Part shown: positions 1 to 6,869 of the stretch, piece after piece
Layout of the letters: the number at the start of each line of letters is the position of its first letter
Position numbering within the stretch: position 1 is the stretch's first letter
Position numbers and translations under genes: made by a program
From: Alphaproteobacteria bacterium
GTDB lineage: Bacteria; Pseudomonadota; Alphaproteobacteria; ATCC43930; CGMCC-115725
Direction: 5' to 3'
NCBI GenBank assembly: GCA_028866355.1
Contig: JAGWIH010000097.1
Location: 1 to 7,857 of the forward strand
DNA length: 7,857 nucleotides
Notes under the pieces: model-generated
Database searches by the model: none
The model's input: only the letters and a program-made list of their open reading frames with translations
What the model was told of the DNA's origin: nothing

Positions 1-43
1 GGGGGAGTGACGACGGCGCGGTAACGCGCTGCCGGGCAAGAGT

Positions 44-49
44 GAGGAG
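44..49 (+). promoter_or_regulatory. Ribosome binding site for the TTG-started diaphorase gene
   Basis: GAGGAG lies 8 nt upstream of the TTG at 58. An in-frame TGA at 43-45 overlaps the start of this motif, and no ATG or GTG lies in frame between that stop and the TTG. The conserved N-terminal cysteine domain begins within about 15 residues of the TTG. Together these make TTG the best start. Confidence 0.7.
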
Positions 50-57
50 TTCCGTCG

Positions 58-1848
58 TTGCTGCCGACCGATACGCGTTCGCCCGATTACTTCCATAAAG
101 TCGTCGATTGCCAGTGGGCGTGCCCGTCGCACACGCCGGTGCCAGAATATATCCGGCTGATCGCCGCCGGCCGCTACACCGACGCCTACATGGTCAATTG
201 GCAGTCGAATGTGTTCCCCGGCATTCTCGGCCGCACCTGCGATCGCCCATGTGAGCCGGCATGCCGGCGCGGTCGCGTCGAAAAAGAACCGGTGGCGATC
301 TGCCGGCTGAAGCGCGTCGCCGCGGACAATAAGAACGACATCACGGCGCTGCTGCCCAAAGCGCCACCTAAAACGAACGGCAAACGCATCGCCTTGATCG
401 GCGCGGGGCCGGCGTCGCTTACGGTCGCGCGCGATCTGGCGCCGCTCGGTTACTGCGTCGTGATCTTTGACGGCGATCCGAAAGCGGGCGGCATGATCCG
501 CACGCAGATTCCGCGGTTTCGTCTGCCGGAAAGCGTGATCGACGAAGAAGTCAGCTACATCACCGGCATCGGCGGCATCGAGTTGCGGCTCGGTCAGCGC
601 ATCGACAGCATGAAGGCGCTGCTTGCCGAAGGGTATGACGCGATTTTCGTTGGGTCCGGCGCACCGCGCGGCCGCGAGCTCGACATTCCCGGCCGCACGG
701 AAGCGGCCACCAATATTCATATCGGCATCGATTGGCTGTCGTCGGTGTCGTTCGGCCATGTCGACAGGATCGGCAAACGCGTGATCGTGCTCGGCGGCGG
801 CAACACGGCGATGGATTGCTGCCGCACGTCGCGGCGGCTGGGCGGCGAGGATGTGAAAGTGATCGTGCGCTCGGGCTTCGACGAGATGAAGGCGAGCTCG
901 TGGGAAAAAGAAGACGCGATGCACGAGGACATTCCGATCCTCAACTATCTCGTGCCCAAGGAATTCACCCGCGCCGGCGGCAAGCTCACCGGAATCGTCT
1001 TCGAGAAAGTGAAATCGGAATACGACACCAAAGGCCGCCGCAAGCTGGTGCCGACCGGCGAGCCGGACCAGCATTTCGCATGCGACGACGTGCTGGTCGC
1101 GATCGGCCAGGAAAACGCCTTTCCGTGGATCGAGCGCGGCATCGGCATCGAATTCGACGAATGGAACATGCCCAAGGTCGATCCCAAGACGATGGCGTCG
1201 ACGCATCCGAAAGTGTTTTTCGGCGGCGACGCCGCTTTCGGCCCGAAGAACATCATTTGGGCCGTGGCGCACGGCCACGACGCGGCAATCTCGATCGACA
1301 AGCTGGCGAACGGCGAAGACATCAATCGACGGCCGCCGCCGATGGTCAACCTGGCCAGCCAGAAGATGGGCATCCACGAGTGGAGTTACGACAACGCGAT
1401 CTCCAACGATCTGCGTTATCGCGTGCCGCTGCGCGAGAAGGTCGTCGCGCTCAAGGACGTGCGGCTCGAGGTCGAGCTGGGCTTTGACCAGAAGCTCGGT
1501 TATCTCGAGGCCGAACGCTGCCTCAATTGCGACGTGCAGACCGTCTTCACGGGGCCGTTGTGCATCGAGTGCGATGCCTGCGTCGACATTTGCCCGGTCG
1601 ATTGCATCACCTTCACCGAGAACGGCGACGAGACCGATTTGCGCCTGCGGCTGAACCAGCCGGCGCGCAACCTGTCGCAAGAGATCTACGTGTCCGACAC
1701 GCTCAAGACCGGCCGCATCATGGCGAAGGACGAGGACGTCTGCCTGCATTGCGGCTTGTGCGCGGAACGTTGTCCCACCGGCGCGTGGGACATGCAGAAA
1801 TTCCTGCTCGACATGACGCAGGCGGGGCCCGCATGCCGCAGCCGATAA
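58..1848 (+). CDS. korC: GltD-like FAD/NAD(P) oxidoreductase with C-terminal 2[4Fe-4S] ferredoxin domain, diaphorase subunit of a 2-oxoacid oxidoreductase (KorC-like)
   Basis: This 596-residue protein probably passes electrons between the 2-oxoacid oxidoreductase core and NAD(P). Its N-terminal domain (about 1-100) is cysteine-rich, with C18, C22, C61, C65, C69 and C82, as in GltD and dihydropyrimidine dehydrogenase. An FAD Rossmann motif GAGPAS sits at 115-120 and a second dinucleotide motif, LGGGNTAMD, at about 245-253. The second FAD contact GGDAAFGPKNIIWAVAHG spans about 389-406. The C-terminus (about 485-580) holds a bacterial 2[4Fe-4S] ferredoxin pattern: C502/C505/C508/C512-P and C562/C565/C568/C572-P, plus an extra CxxC at 488/491. 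It is therefore a fusion of a diaphorase and a ferredoxin-like delta subunit, which explains why no separate ferredoxin gene is present. The end overlaps the next gene by 16 bp. The start is TTG. The family call is firm. The role as KorC, known from memory for the Azoarcus/Thauera 2-oxoglutarate:NADP+ oxidoreductase, is inferred from gene order. Confidence 0.85.
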   Translation: MLPTDTRSPDYFHKVVDCQWACPSHTPVPEYIRLIAAGRYTDAYMVNWQSNVFPGILGRTCDRPCEPACRRGRVEKEPVAICRLKRVAADNKNDITALLPKAPPKTNGKRIALIGAGPASLTVARDLAPLGYCVVIFDGDPKAGGMIRTQIPRFRLPESVIDEEVSYITGIGGIELRLGQRIDSMKALLAEGYDAIFVGSGAPRGRELDIPGRTEAATNIHIGIDWLSSVSFGHVDRIGKRVIVLGGGNTAMDCCRTSRRLGGEDVKVIVRSGFDEMKASSWEKEDAMHEDIPILNYLVPKEFTRAGGKLTGIVFEKVKSEYDTKGRRKLVPTGEPDQHFACDDVLVAIGQENAFPWIERGIGIEFDEWNMPKVDPKTMASTHPKVFFGGDAAFGPKNIIWAVAHGHDAAISIDKLANGEDINRRPPPMVNLASQKMGIHEWSYDNAISNDLRYRVPLREKVVALKDVRLEVELGFDQKLGYLEAERCLNCDVQTVFTGPLCIECDACVDICPVDCITFTENGDETDLRLRLNQPARNLSQEIYVSDTLKTGRIMAKDEDVCLHCGLCAERCPTGAWDMQKFLLDMTQAGPACRSR

Positions 1849-3665
1849 CGAGCACCAACGACTTCGTCGTCAAATTCGCCAACGTCAACGGTTCGGGCTC
1901 GGCATCGGCCAACCTGTTGTTCGCGCGCTCGATCCTGCGTATGGGTGTGCCGGTGGCGACGCGCAATATTTTTCCCTCGAACATCCAGGGACTGCCGACC
2001 TGGTACGAGGTGCGCGTCAGCGGCGCCGGCCATCTTGGCCGGCGCGGCGGCGTCGATCTGATGGTCGCGATGAATCCGCAGACCTGGGCGCAGGACGTTG
2101 CCGCGATCGACCCCGGCGGCTATCTGTTCTATGACTCGACCAAGCCGATGCCGCCGTCGAAGTTCCGCGACGACGTCACGGTCATCGGCATGCCGCTGAC
2201 CGAGCTCTGCAACCAGGCCTATTCCGATCCGCGTCAGCGTCAGCTGTTCAAGAACATCATTTACGTCGGTGCACTGGCGTCGCTGCTCGGAATCGATGTG
2301 GCGGCGATCGAGCAACTGATCGGCGAGCAGTACAAGGGCAAGGAAAAGCTCTTCGCGCCGAACCGTGACGCGCTGCACATGGGGCATGAATATGCGGCGA
2401 AGCAACTGCCGCCGATCGGCATCAAGGTCGCGCGTAGCAACGCGGTCGGCGACCGCATCTTCATCGACGGCAATTCGGCCGCGGCACTCGGCGCCGTCTA
2501 CGGCGGCGCCACGGTTGCCGCGTGGTATCCGATCACGCCGTCGACGTCGATGGCTGAAGCGTTCCAGCGCTACTGCCGGCGCTTCCGCGTCGATCCGGTG
2601 ACGCAGAAGAACCGCTACGCCATCATTCAGGGCGAAGACGAGCTCGCCTCCATCGGCATCGTCATCGGCGCCGCCTGGAATGGCGCGCGGGCGTTCACCT
2701 GCACCTCCGGACCCGGCCTGTCGCTGATGCAGGAGTTTCTCGGCCTGGCGTATTTCGCCGAAATTCCGGCGGTGGTGTTCGACGTCCAGAGAGCCGGACC
2801 TTCAACGGGCATGCCGACGCGCACGCAACAAGCCGACATTCTGTCCGCCGCGGTCGCCTCGCACGGCGACACCAAGCATGTGCTGTTGTTCCCCGAAGAT
2901 CCGCACGAATGCTTCGCGTTCGGCGCGCTGGCCTTCGACCTTGCCGACCGCCTGCAGACGCCGGTCTTTGTCATGCTCGATCTCGACATCGGCATGAACG
3001 AGTGGCTGACGCGGCCGTTCGCATGGGACGACAAACGACGGCTCGACCGCGGCAAGGTGATGACCGCGGCCGATCTCGACGCCGGTAAGGAGTTCGGTCG
3101 CTATCTCGACGTCGATGGCGACGGCATTCCCTATCGCACCTATCCCGGCACGCATCCCGACAAGGGCGCGTTTTTCACCCGCGGCACGTCGCGCGATCGC
3201 TATGCGAAATACACCGAGGACGGCGCCGCCTATGTCGACAACATGCAACGGCTGCTGCGCAAATTCGAAACCGCCAAGAAGTTGGTGCCGGCCGCGGTGC
3301 GGACGCCGGCGAGGCAGCCGACGAAGCTCGGCGCGATCTATTTCGGCTCGACTGCAGTGGCGATGCGGGAATCGCTGGCGGCGCTCGAAGCGCAAGGCAT
3401 CCATCTCGACGCGCTGCGCGTGCGCGGTTTTCCCTTCGGCCCCGAAGTGGGCGAGTTCATCGCGTCGCATGAACAGGTCTTCATCGTCGAGCAGAACCGC
3501 GATGCGCAACTTCGCACCTTGCTTCTTGTCGAAGACGGCGTCGATCCGGTCAAGCTGCTTCCCGTGCTGCATTACGACGGCACACCGATCACCGAACGTT
3601 TCATCACCGGCACAATCTCGGCGCTGTTGCGCGCCGCCAAGCCTTTGAGGGAAGTGGCGTCATGA
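1833..3665 (+). CDS. korA: 2-oxoacid:acceptor oxidoreductase, fused gamma-alpha subunit (KorA-like)
   Basis: This 610-residue subunit belongs to the CoA-dependent 2-oxoacid oxidoreductase family (oxidative decarboxylation to acyl-CoA). Residues about 10-190 are the gamma domain, including the stretch NIFPSNIQGLPTWYEVR at 45-61. Residues about 208-400 are the alpha (pyrimidine-binding) domain, with WYPITPSTSMAEAF at 231-244, TSGPGLSLMQEF at 291-302 and RAGPSTGMPTRTQQADI at 320-336. Residues about 497-580 form the C-terminal transketolase-like domain. A fused gamma-alpha chain of about 600 residues is the usual KorA arrangement; in many pyruvate enzymes the two are separate. The ATG at 1833 was chosen because it starts just before the gamma domain, has a weak GGCGGGG 5 nt upstream, and gives a short 16-bp overlap with the preceding gene. 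A longer reading frame back to 1527 would run through the diaphorase gene in another frame and is not real. Substrate (2-oxoglutarate, pyruvate or another) cannot be settled from the sequence. Confidence 0.88.
   Translation: MPQPITSTNDFVVKFANVNGSGSASANLLFARSILRMGVPVATRNIFPSNIQGLPTWYEVRVSGAGHLGRRGGVDLMVAMNPQTWAQDVAAIDPGGYLFYDSTKPMPPSKFRDDVTVIGMPLTELCNQAYSDPRQRQLFKNIIYVGALASLLGIDVAAIEQLIGEQYKGKEKLFAPNRDALHMGHEYAAKQLPPIGIKVARSNAVGDRIFIDGNSAAALGAVYGGATVAAWYPITPSTSMAEAFQRYCRRFRVDPVTQKNRYAIIQGEDELASIGIVIGAAWNGARAFTCTSGPGLSLMQEFLGLAYFAEIPAVVFDVQRAGPSTGMPTRTQQADILSAAVASHGDTKHVLLFPEDPHECFAFGALAFDLADRLQTPVFVMLDLDIGMNEWLTRPFAWDDKRRLDRGKVMTAADLDAGKEFGRYLDVDGDGIPYRTYPGTHPDKGAFFTRGTSRDRYAKYTEDGAAYVDNMQRLLRKFETAKKLVPAAVRTPARQPTKLGAIYFGSTAVAMRESLAALEAQGIHLDALRVRGFPFGPEVGEFIASHEQVFIVEQNRDAQLRTLLLVEDGVDPVKLLPVLHYDGTPITERFITGTISALLRAAKPLREVAS
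3647..3654 (+). promoter_or_regulatory. Ribosome binding site of the beta-subunit gene
   Basis: GAGGGAAG lies inside the 3' end of the alpha-subunit gene, 7 nt before the ATG at 3662. It supports that start and the 4-bp ATGA overlap between the two genes, an arrangement typical of translational coupling. Confidence 0.65.
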
Positions 3666-4717
3666 CCTATCTCGCCAAGCCCAAGCTCCATCACCCGGCG
3701 CTGCCCAAGAACAAGCTGGGCTTCACGCGCCGCGACTATGAAGGCGCGGTGTCGACGCTATGCGCCGGCTGCGGCCATGACTCGATCAGCGCCGCGATCG
3801 TGCAAGCGTGCTTCGAGTTGGCGCTGCCGCCGCACCGCATCGCCAAGCTCTCGGGCATCGGCTGCTCGTCCAAGACGCCGACCTATTTTCTCGGCGTGTC
3901 GCACGGCTTTAACTCGGTCCATGGACGGATGCCGTCGGTGCTGACCGGCGCCAATCTCGCCAATCGCGATCTGATCTATCTCGGCGTCTCGGGCGATGGC
4001 GACAGCGCGTCGATTGGCCTGGGGCAGTTCGCCCACGTTCTTCGCCGCGGCGTCAACATGGTCTACATCGTCGAGAACAACGGCGTGTACGGCTTGACCA
4101 AGGGCCAGTTCTCGGCGACGTCGGACAAGGGCTCGAAGTCGAAGCGCGGCGTGCAGAACATGGACGAGCCGATCGATCTCATCGGCATGGCGCTACAACT
4201 CGGCGCGACGTTCGTCGCGCGCAGCTTTTCGGGCGACAAGGAACAGCTCGTGCCGGTGATCATGGCGGCGCTCCGGCATCACGGCGCCGCGTTCATCGAC
4301 GTCATCAGCCCGTGCGTCGCCTTCAACAATCATCTCGGCTCGACCAAAAGCTTCGATTACGTGCGCGAGCACAACGACGCGGTCAACCGGCTCGACGTGA
4401 TCGAGGGACGCGCCGAGATCACCGCCGACTATGCGCCGGGCGCGCTTGAAAGCGTCGTGCAGCACGACGGCTCTGTGCTGCGGCTGCGGAAGATTCACGC
4501 CGATTACGATCCGCACGACCGCATCGGTGCGATGGGCTATTTGCAGGAGCGCCAGGCGGCCGGCGAGATCGTCACCGGCTTGCTCTATGTCGATCCCGAA
4601 GCGCACGATTTGCACGATCACATCGAGACGATCACGACGCCACTCAACGCACTCGGCGAAACCGAGCTCGTTCCGGGCGACGCGGCGCTGCAAAAGCTCA
4701 ACGCCAGCCTGCGCTAA
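3662..4717 (+). CDS. korB: 2-oxoacid:acceptor oxidoreductase, TPP-binding beta subunit (KorB-like)
   Basis: This 351-residue subunit binds thiamine diphosphate and one [4Fe-4S] cluster and carries out decarboxylation together with the alpha chain. The TPP/Mg signature starts with GDGD at 111-114 and ends with ENNGVYGLTKGQ at 138-149. Candidate cluster ligands are C34 and C37 in CAGCGHD, C68 in SGIGCSSK and C218 in SPCVAFNNH, the usual four of PorB/KorB. The length is normal for KorB, including its C-terminal extension after about residue 240. The ATG overlaps the TGA of the alpha gene (ATGA), so the subunits should be made in equal amounts. The gene ends the operon; a convergent gene ends 7 bp further on. 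The family assignment is firm. The KorB (2-oxoglutarate) rather than PorB (pyruvate) label rests on gene organisation and general resemblance. Confidence 0.9.
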   Translation: MTYLAKPKLHHPALPKNKLGFTRRDYEGAVSTLCAGCGHDSISAAIVQACFELALPPHRIAKLSGIGCSSKTPTYFLGVSHGFNSVHGRMPSVLTGANLANRDLIYLGVSGDGDSASIGLGQFAHVLRRGVNMVYIVENNGVYGLTKGQFSATSDKGSKSKRGVQNMDEPIDLIGMALQLGATFVARSFSGDKEQLVPVIMAALRHHGAAFIDVISPCVAFNNHLGSTKSFDYVREHNDAVNRLDVIEGRAEITADYAPGALESVVQHDGSVLRLRKIHADYDPHDRIGAMGYLQERQAAGEIVTGLLYVDPEAHDLHDHIETITTPLNALGETELVPGDAALQKLNASLR

Positions 4718-4724
4718 CGCGCGA

Positions 4725-6134
4725 TCAGCGATCGATCCGTCCGAGAACGAAGGTGCGGCCGCGCGCGATTTCGCGATAGCGCGGCACGTGTTCCGCCGAC
4801 AACTCATCCGGCCGGATTAGCAGCACGGCGTCGAATTTCGGCGCCAGCGCGGCGGTCGGAACTTGCGTCGCAAGCGCTTGATAGGGCGGCCGATAATCGA
4901 CCAGTTCATAGCGCGAACCGGCGAAGAGATCGGGGACCAGCGCGCCGCGTTCGCTGACGGCGAGGGCGGCGATATCGGCCAGCGGCGGATGCACGGCAGG
5001 ATCGACGTCATTGGCGTCGCGCGTCAGCGGCAAGAGCTTGGCGCCCGGCGGCAGTTGGGCAAACGCGGCGCGGTATTGCGCATAATCGGGCTGCCAACCG
5101 TGAAATTGCACGACCATCACCAGCCAACGCAATACGAAGAGCGTGGCGATGAAGAGTTCGGCGTGTGTCCGCCGGCGGCTTTCGCGCCAATTCAAGCTGC
5201 CGCAGAGCAGCAACGCGATCACAGGCGGCAGGCGATAATCGACGAAGGGCGTGACGCCGATCTGATGCGGCAGCGCGACGTAGGCGACGATGAGGGCCGC
5301 TATCGGCAGAGTCATCTCGCGCGCGAATTCGAGACGGTGCGCGACGAGAGCCAGGCCAAGCAGCGCGGCCAACAGCGACAGCATGTCGAACAGCGGATTG
5401 TAGAAACCGATCGCGCCGGCGAGCCGGATGAATTTGAGCAGGGGAGAGACGTAGGCGAAGCCACCACCGACGGCATGGCGCATGCCGAACGCATAGAGCG
5501 CCACGGGCACCAGCAGATGCAGCAGCGCGAGCCATTCGCGGCGCGGATGTCGCCGTCGTTGCCGCGCAGCGCCAATCTCGTAGGCGCAGATGATGAGTAA
5601 GTAGACCGCAAAGGCGAAGAGATGGGCCAGCAGGATGAGGCAGCTCACCACGGCGAAGCACGGCAGCGCCCACGGCGCGTCGCGCCAGCGGATCCAGGCC
5701 GCCGTCGCCCACAGCACCATTCCGAGACCGAAGCTGAGATTGATGAATCCGAGCAGCAGCGGCCCGTTATAGGCGAACAACACGGCTGCGAACGCAAAAC
5801 GGCTGCGCCCGCCGAACAGCGCCTTGTGAAGCGCAATCGTGCCCCAGAACAACTGCGCCACGGTGACGGCCAGGAAAACCCGGACGGCGGTATCGACCGA
5901 AACGATCCAATGGAAGGCGCCGACCCAACCGGCGGCCGCGAGATCGGGCACCAGTTTCCAAGCGGCGGTGTAATAGGCGCTCGCGTCCGGCGTTTCGCCG
6001 AAGAGAATCTGCAAGCCGGCGATGCGGCTGGGCAGGTCGTAGAGGGGAACATCGCGGAAAGCGAAGAAGGGCGCGATCAACAGGATCGTCGCCAATCCGT
6101 ACAGCGTACCGGTATCGCCCCAAAACCGCCGCAT
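4725..6134 (-). CDS. Multi-pass membrane protein of unknown function, GT-C glycosyltransferase-like topology
   Basis: This 469-residue protein has no motif that I can assign with certainty. The N-terminal part holds about nine or ten hydrophobic helices (roughly 11-27, 83-103, 112-132, 134-150, 157-185, 201-217, 247-266, 274-290, 300-313, 326-343). Two very basic loops (RQRRRHPRRE, 191-200, and RESRRRTHAE, 317-326) are probably cytoplasmic. Residues about 345-469 are soluble, including LPPGAKLLPL at 361-370. An Asp in the first loop after helix 1 (LYDLPSRIA, 31-39) is where GT-C glycosyltransferases carry their catalytic acidic residue, so a lipid-linked sugar transferase is possible but unproven. 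The ATG at 6134 is the only usual start after an in-frame stop (6165-6167). Its upstream GGGGGG is only 2 nt away, so the ribosome site is poor. The gene is convergent with the Kor operon and follows the bactofilins on the same strand after 162 bp. Confidence 0.75.
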   Translation of the reverse strand: MRRFWGDTGTLYGLATILLIAPFFAFRDVPLYDLPSRIAGLQILFGETPDASAYYTAAWKLVPDLAAAGWVGAFHWIVSVDTAVRVFLAVTVAQLFWGTIALHKALFGGRSRFAFAAVLFAYNGPLLLGFINLSFGLGMVLWATAAWIRWRDAPWALPCFAVVSCLILLAHLFAFAVYLLIICAYEIGAARQRRRHPRREWLALLHLLVPVALYAFGMRHAVGGGFAYVSPLLKFIRLAGAIGFYNPLFDMLSLLAALLGLALVAHRLEFAREMTLPIAALIVAYVALPHQIGVTPFVDYRLPPVIALLLCGSLNWRESRRRTHAELFIATLFVLRWLVMVVQFHGWQPDYAQYRAAFAQLPPGAKLLPLTRDANDVDPAVHPPLADIAALAVSERGALVPDLFAGSRYELVDYRPPYQALATQVPTAALAPKFDAVLLIRPDELSAEHVPRYREIARGRTFVLGRIDR

Positions 6135-6190
6135 TGCCCCCCGGCCCGCCGCTGGTTTGATCTGTCATTAGCGGTCATAGGGCCGCGGCG

Positions 6191-6213
6191 CAACCGCCGC
6201 CGCGATGCGGTTG
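6191..6213. repeat. Inverted repeat, 7-bp perfect stem
   Basis: CAACCGC (6191-6197) pairs with GCGGTTG (6207-6213) around a 9-nt loop. It lies in the spacer between the bactofilin and membrane-protein genes. No T-run follows on either strand, so it is not a standard intrinsic terminator. Confidence 0.5.
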
Positions 6214-6235
6214 AAGGCAAATATCAAGGACTTCC

Positions 6236-6252
6236 GCGCGCTAACGGCGCGC
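6236..6252. repeat. Inverted repeat, 6-bp GC stem
   Basis: GCGCGC (6236-6241) and GCGCGC (6247-6252) flank the loop TAACG. It is the middle of three hairpins in this spacer. In DNA this GC-rich such a short stem could arise by chance. Confidence 0.35.
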
Positions 6253-6274
6253 AGGGCGACGGGTAGGCTCGAAG

Positions 6275-6294
6275 CGGCCGGCGTCTGCCGGCCG
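6275..6294 (-). terminator. Strong GC hairpin immediately after the bactofilin stop codon
   Basis: CGGCCGGC (6275-6282) and GCCGGCCG (6287-6294) form a perfect 8-bp all-GC stem with a 4-nt loop. On the minus strand it begins 2 nt after the TGA (6299-6297) of the bactofilin gene. No U-tract follows, so it may be a weak or factor-assisted terminator, or a 3'-end stabilising hairpin, rather than a classical intrinsic terminator. The hairpin itself is directly visible; its role is inferred. Confidence 0.5.
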
Positions 6295-6296
6295 GC

Positions 6297-6869
6297 TCAG
6301 GCGCGTTGGCCGAACTCGGCGACCGATCCGGTTTTGACCGGTGCGCTCGACGCCGCGGCCGCCGGCTTCGCGGTCGCATGCACGTTCTTGTTGGCGGCCT
6401 TGCCGAACTCGGGCCGGCAATGACCGTCGATGTATGCGCCGGATTCGATTTTGATGTCCTGATGGATCACGTCGCCGGACATATGCGCCGTGCTGGTGAG
6501 CACGACTTTTTTGGCTTCGATCTTGCCGTCGATCGTGCCGGCCAGTTCGACGGTATCGCCATAGACCGTGCCCTTGACCTTGGCGTTGCTGCCGATCTTG
6601 ACCGAAATGCCGCGCACGTCGCCGTCGACTTCGCCGTCGACCTGGATGTCTTCGGTGCTCTCGAGCTGACCGGTGATCTTGAGCGCCTTGCTGATCACCG
6701 AAACTACGCGCGTTTGCGGCGTTGTGACTTCGTAGGTCGTCGGCGCCGGCGGTGGCGTGCGCTTGGTATCGGCGATCGGCGCCACCGCAGTCTCGGCCTT
6801 GTCGCGCACCGGCGTCGTGCTGCCGGCGTTCGTGTCGAACGATTTGTCGTTGCGTGTGAACATATTCAT
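6297..6869 (-). CDS. Bactofilin (polymer-forming cytoskeletal protein), larger paralogue
   Basis: This 190-residue protein has a central bactofilin domain at about 55-153. The domain shows the short hydrophobic/glycine periodicity of its right-handed beta-helix: ITGQLESTEDIQVDGEVDGD (65-84), then KIGSNAKVKGTVYGDTVELA (91-110), then IESGAYIDGH (141-150). Bactofilins polymerise without nucleotide into filaments that position cell-envelope enzymes. The flanks are low-complexity and presumably disordered: a Pro/Thr-rich N-terminal arm (about 15-50) and an Ala/Lys-rich tail (157-190). The N-terminus MNMFTRNDKSF resembles the MF-plus-basic start common in bactofilins, so Met3 is a possible alternative start. 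The ATG at 6869 is preferred: GGGAGG lies 7 nt upstream, and it overlaps the stop of the preceding bactofilin gene as TAATG. The family call is firm; the specific cell process is not known. Confidence 0.9.
   Translation of the reverse strand: MNMFTRNDKSFDTNAGSTTPVRDKAETAVAPIADTKRTPPPAPTTYEVTTPQTRVVSVISKALKITGQLESTEDIQVDGEVDGDVRGISVKIGSNAKVKGTVYGDTVELAGTIDGKIEAKKVVLTSTAHMSGDVIHQDIKIESGAYIDGHCRPEFGKAANKNVHATAKPAAAASSAPVKTGSVAEFGQRA

Noticed and set aside
1..24. Possible tail of an upstream gene (frame ending at a TAA at 22-24)
   Set aside because: Only seven codons are visible and another frame also stops at 8-10. There is not enough sequence to support a gene.
732..1487. Long + strand reading frame of 251 codons inside the diaphorase gene
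   Set aside because: The translation is Arg-rich and low-complexity, typical of an alternative frame of GC-rich coding DNA. The overlapping frame has clear FAD and NAD(P) motifs.
1686..2405. Minus-strand frame of 239 codons opposite the diaphorase/alpha junction
   Set aside because: It spans two real genes on the other strand and its composition is His/Arg-rich with no motif.
2802..3572. Minus-strand frame of 256 codons opposite the alpha-subunit gene
   Set aside because: It is antisense to a well-conserved KorA-type domain and shows no recognisable motif. Long antisense frames are expected at this GC content.
4722..4734. Small palindrome CGATC-AGC-GATCG between the convergent genes as a terminator
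   Set aside because: The 5-bp stem with a 3-nt loop and no T-run is too weak. It also overlaps the end of the membrane-protein gene.
4863..5600. Plus-strand frame of 245 codons opposite the membrane-protein gene
   Set aside because: It is rich in Gln, Arg and Asp, the usual mirror of a hydrophobic Leu/Ala-rich minus-strand gene. The minus frame shows organised membrane helices.
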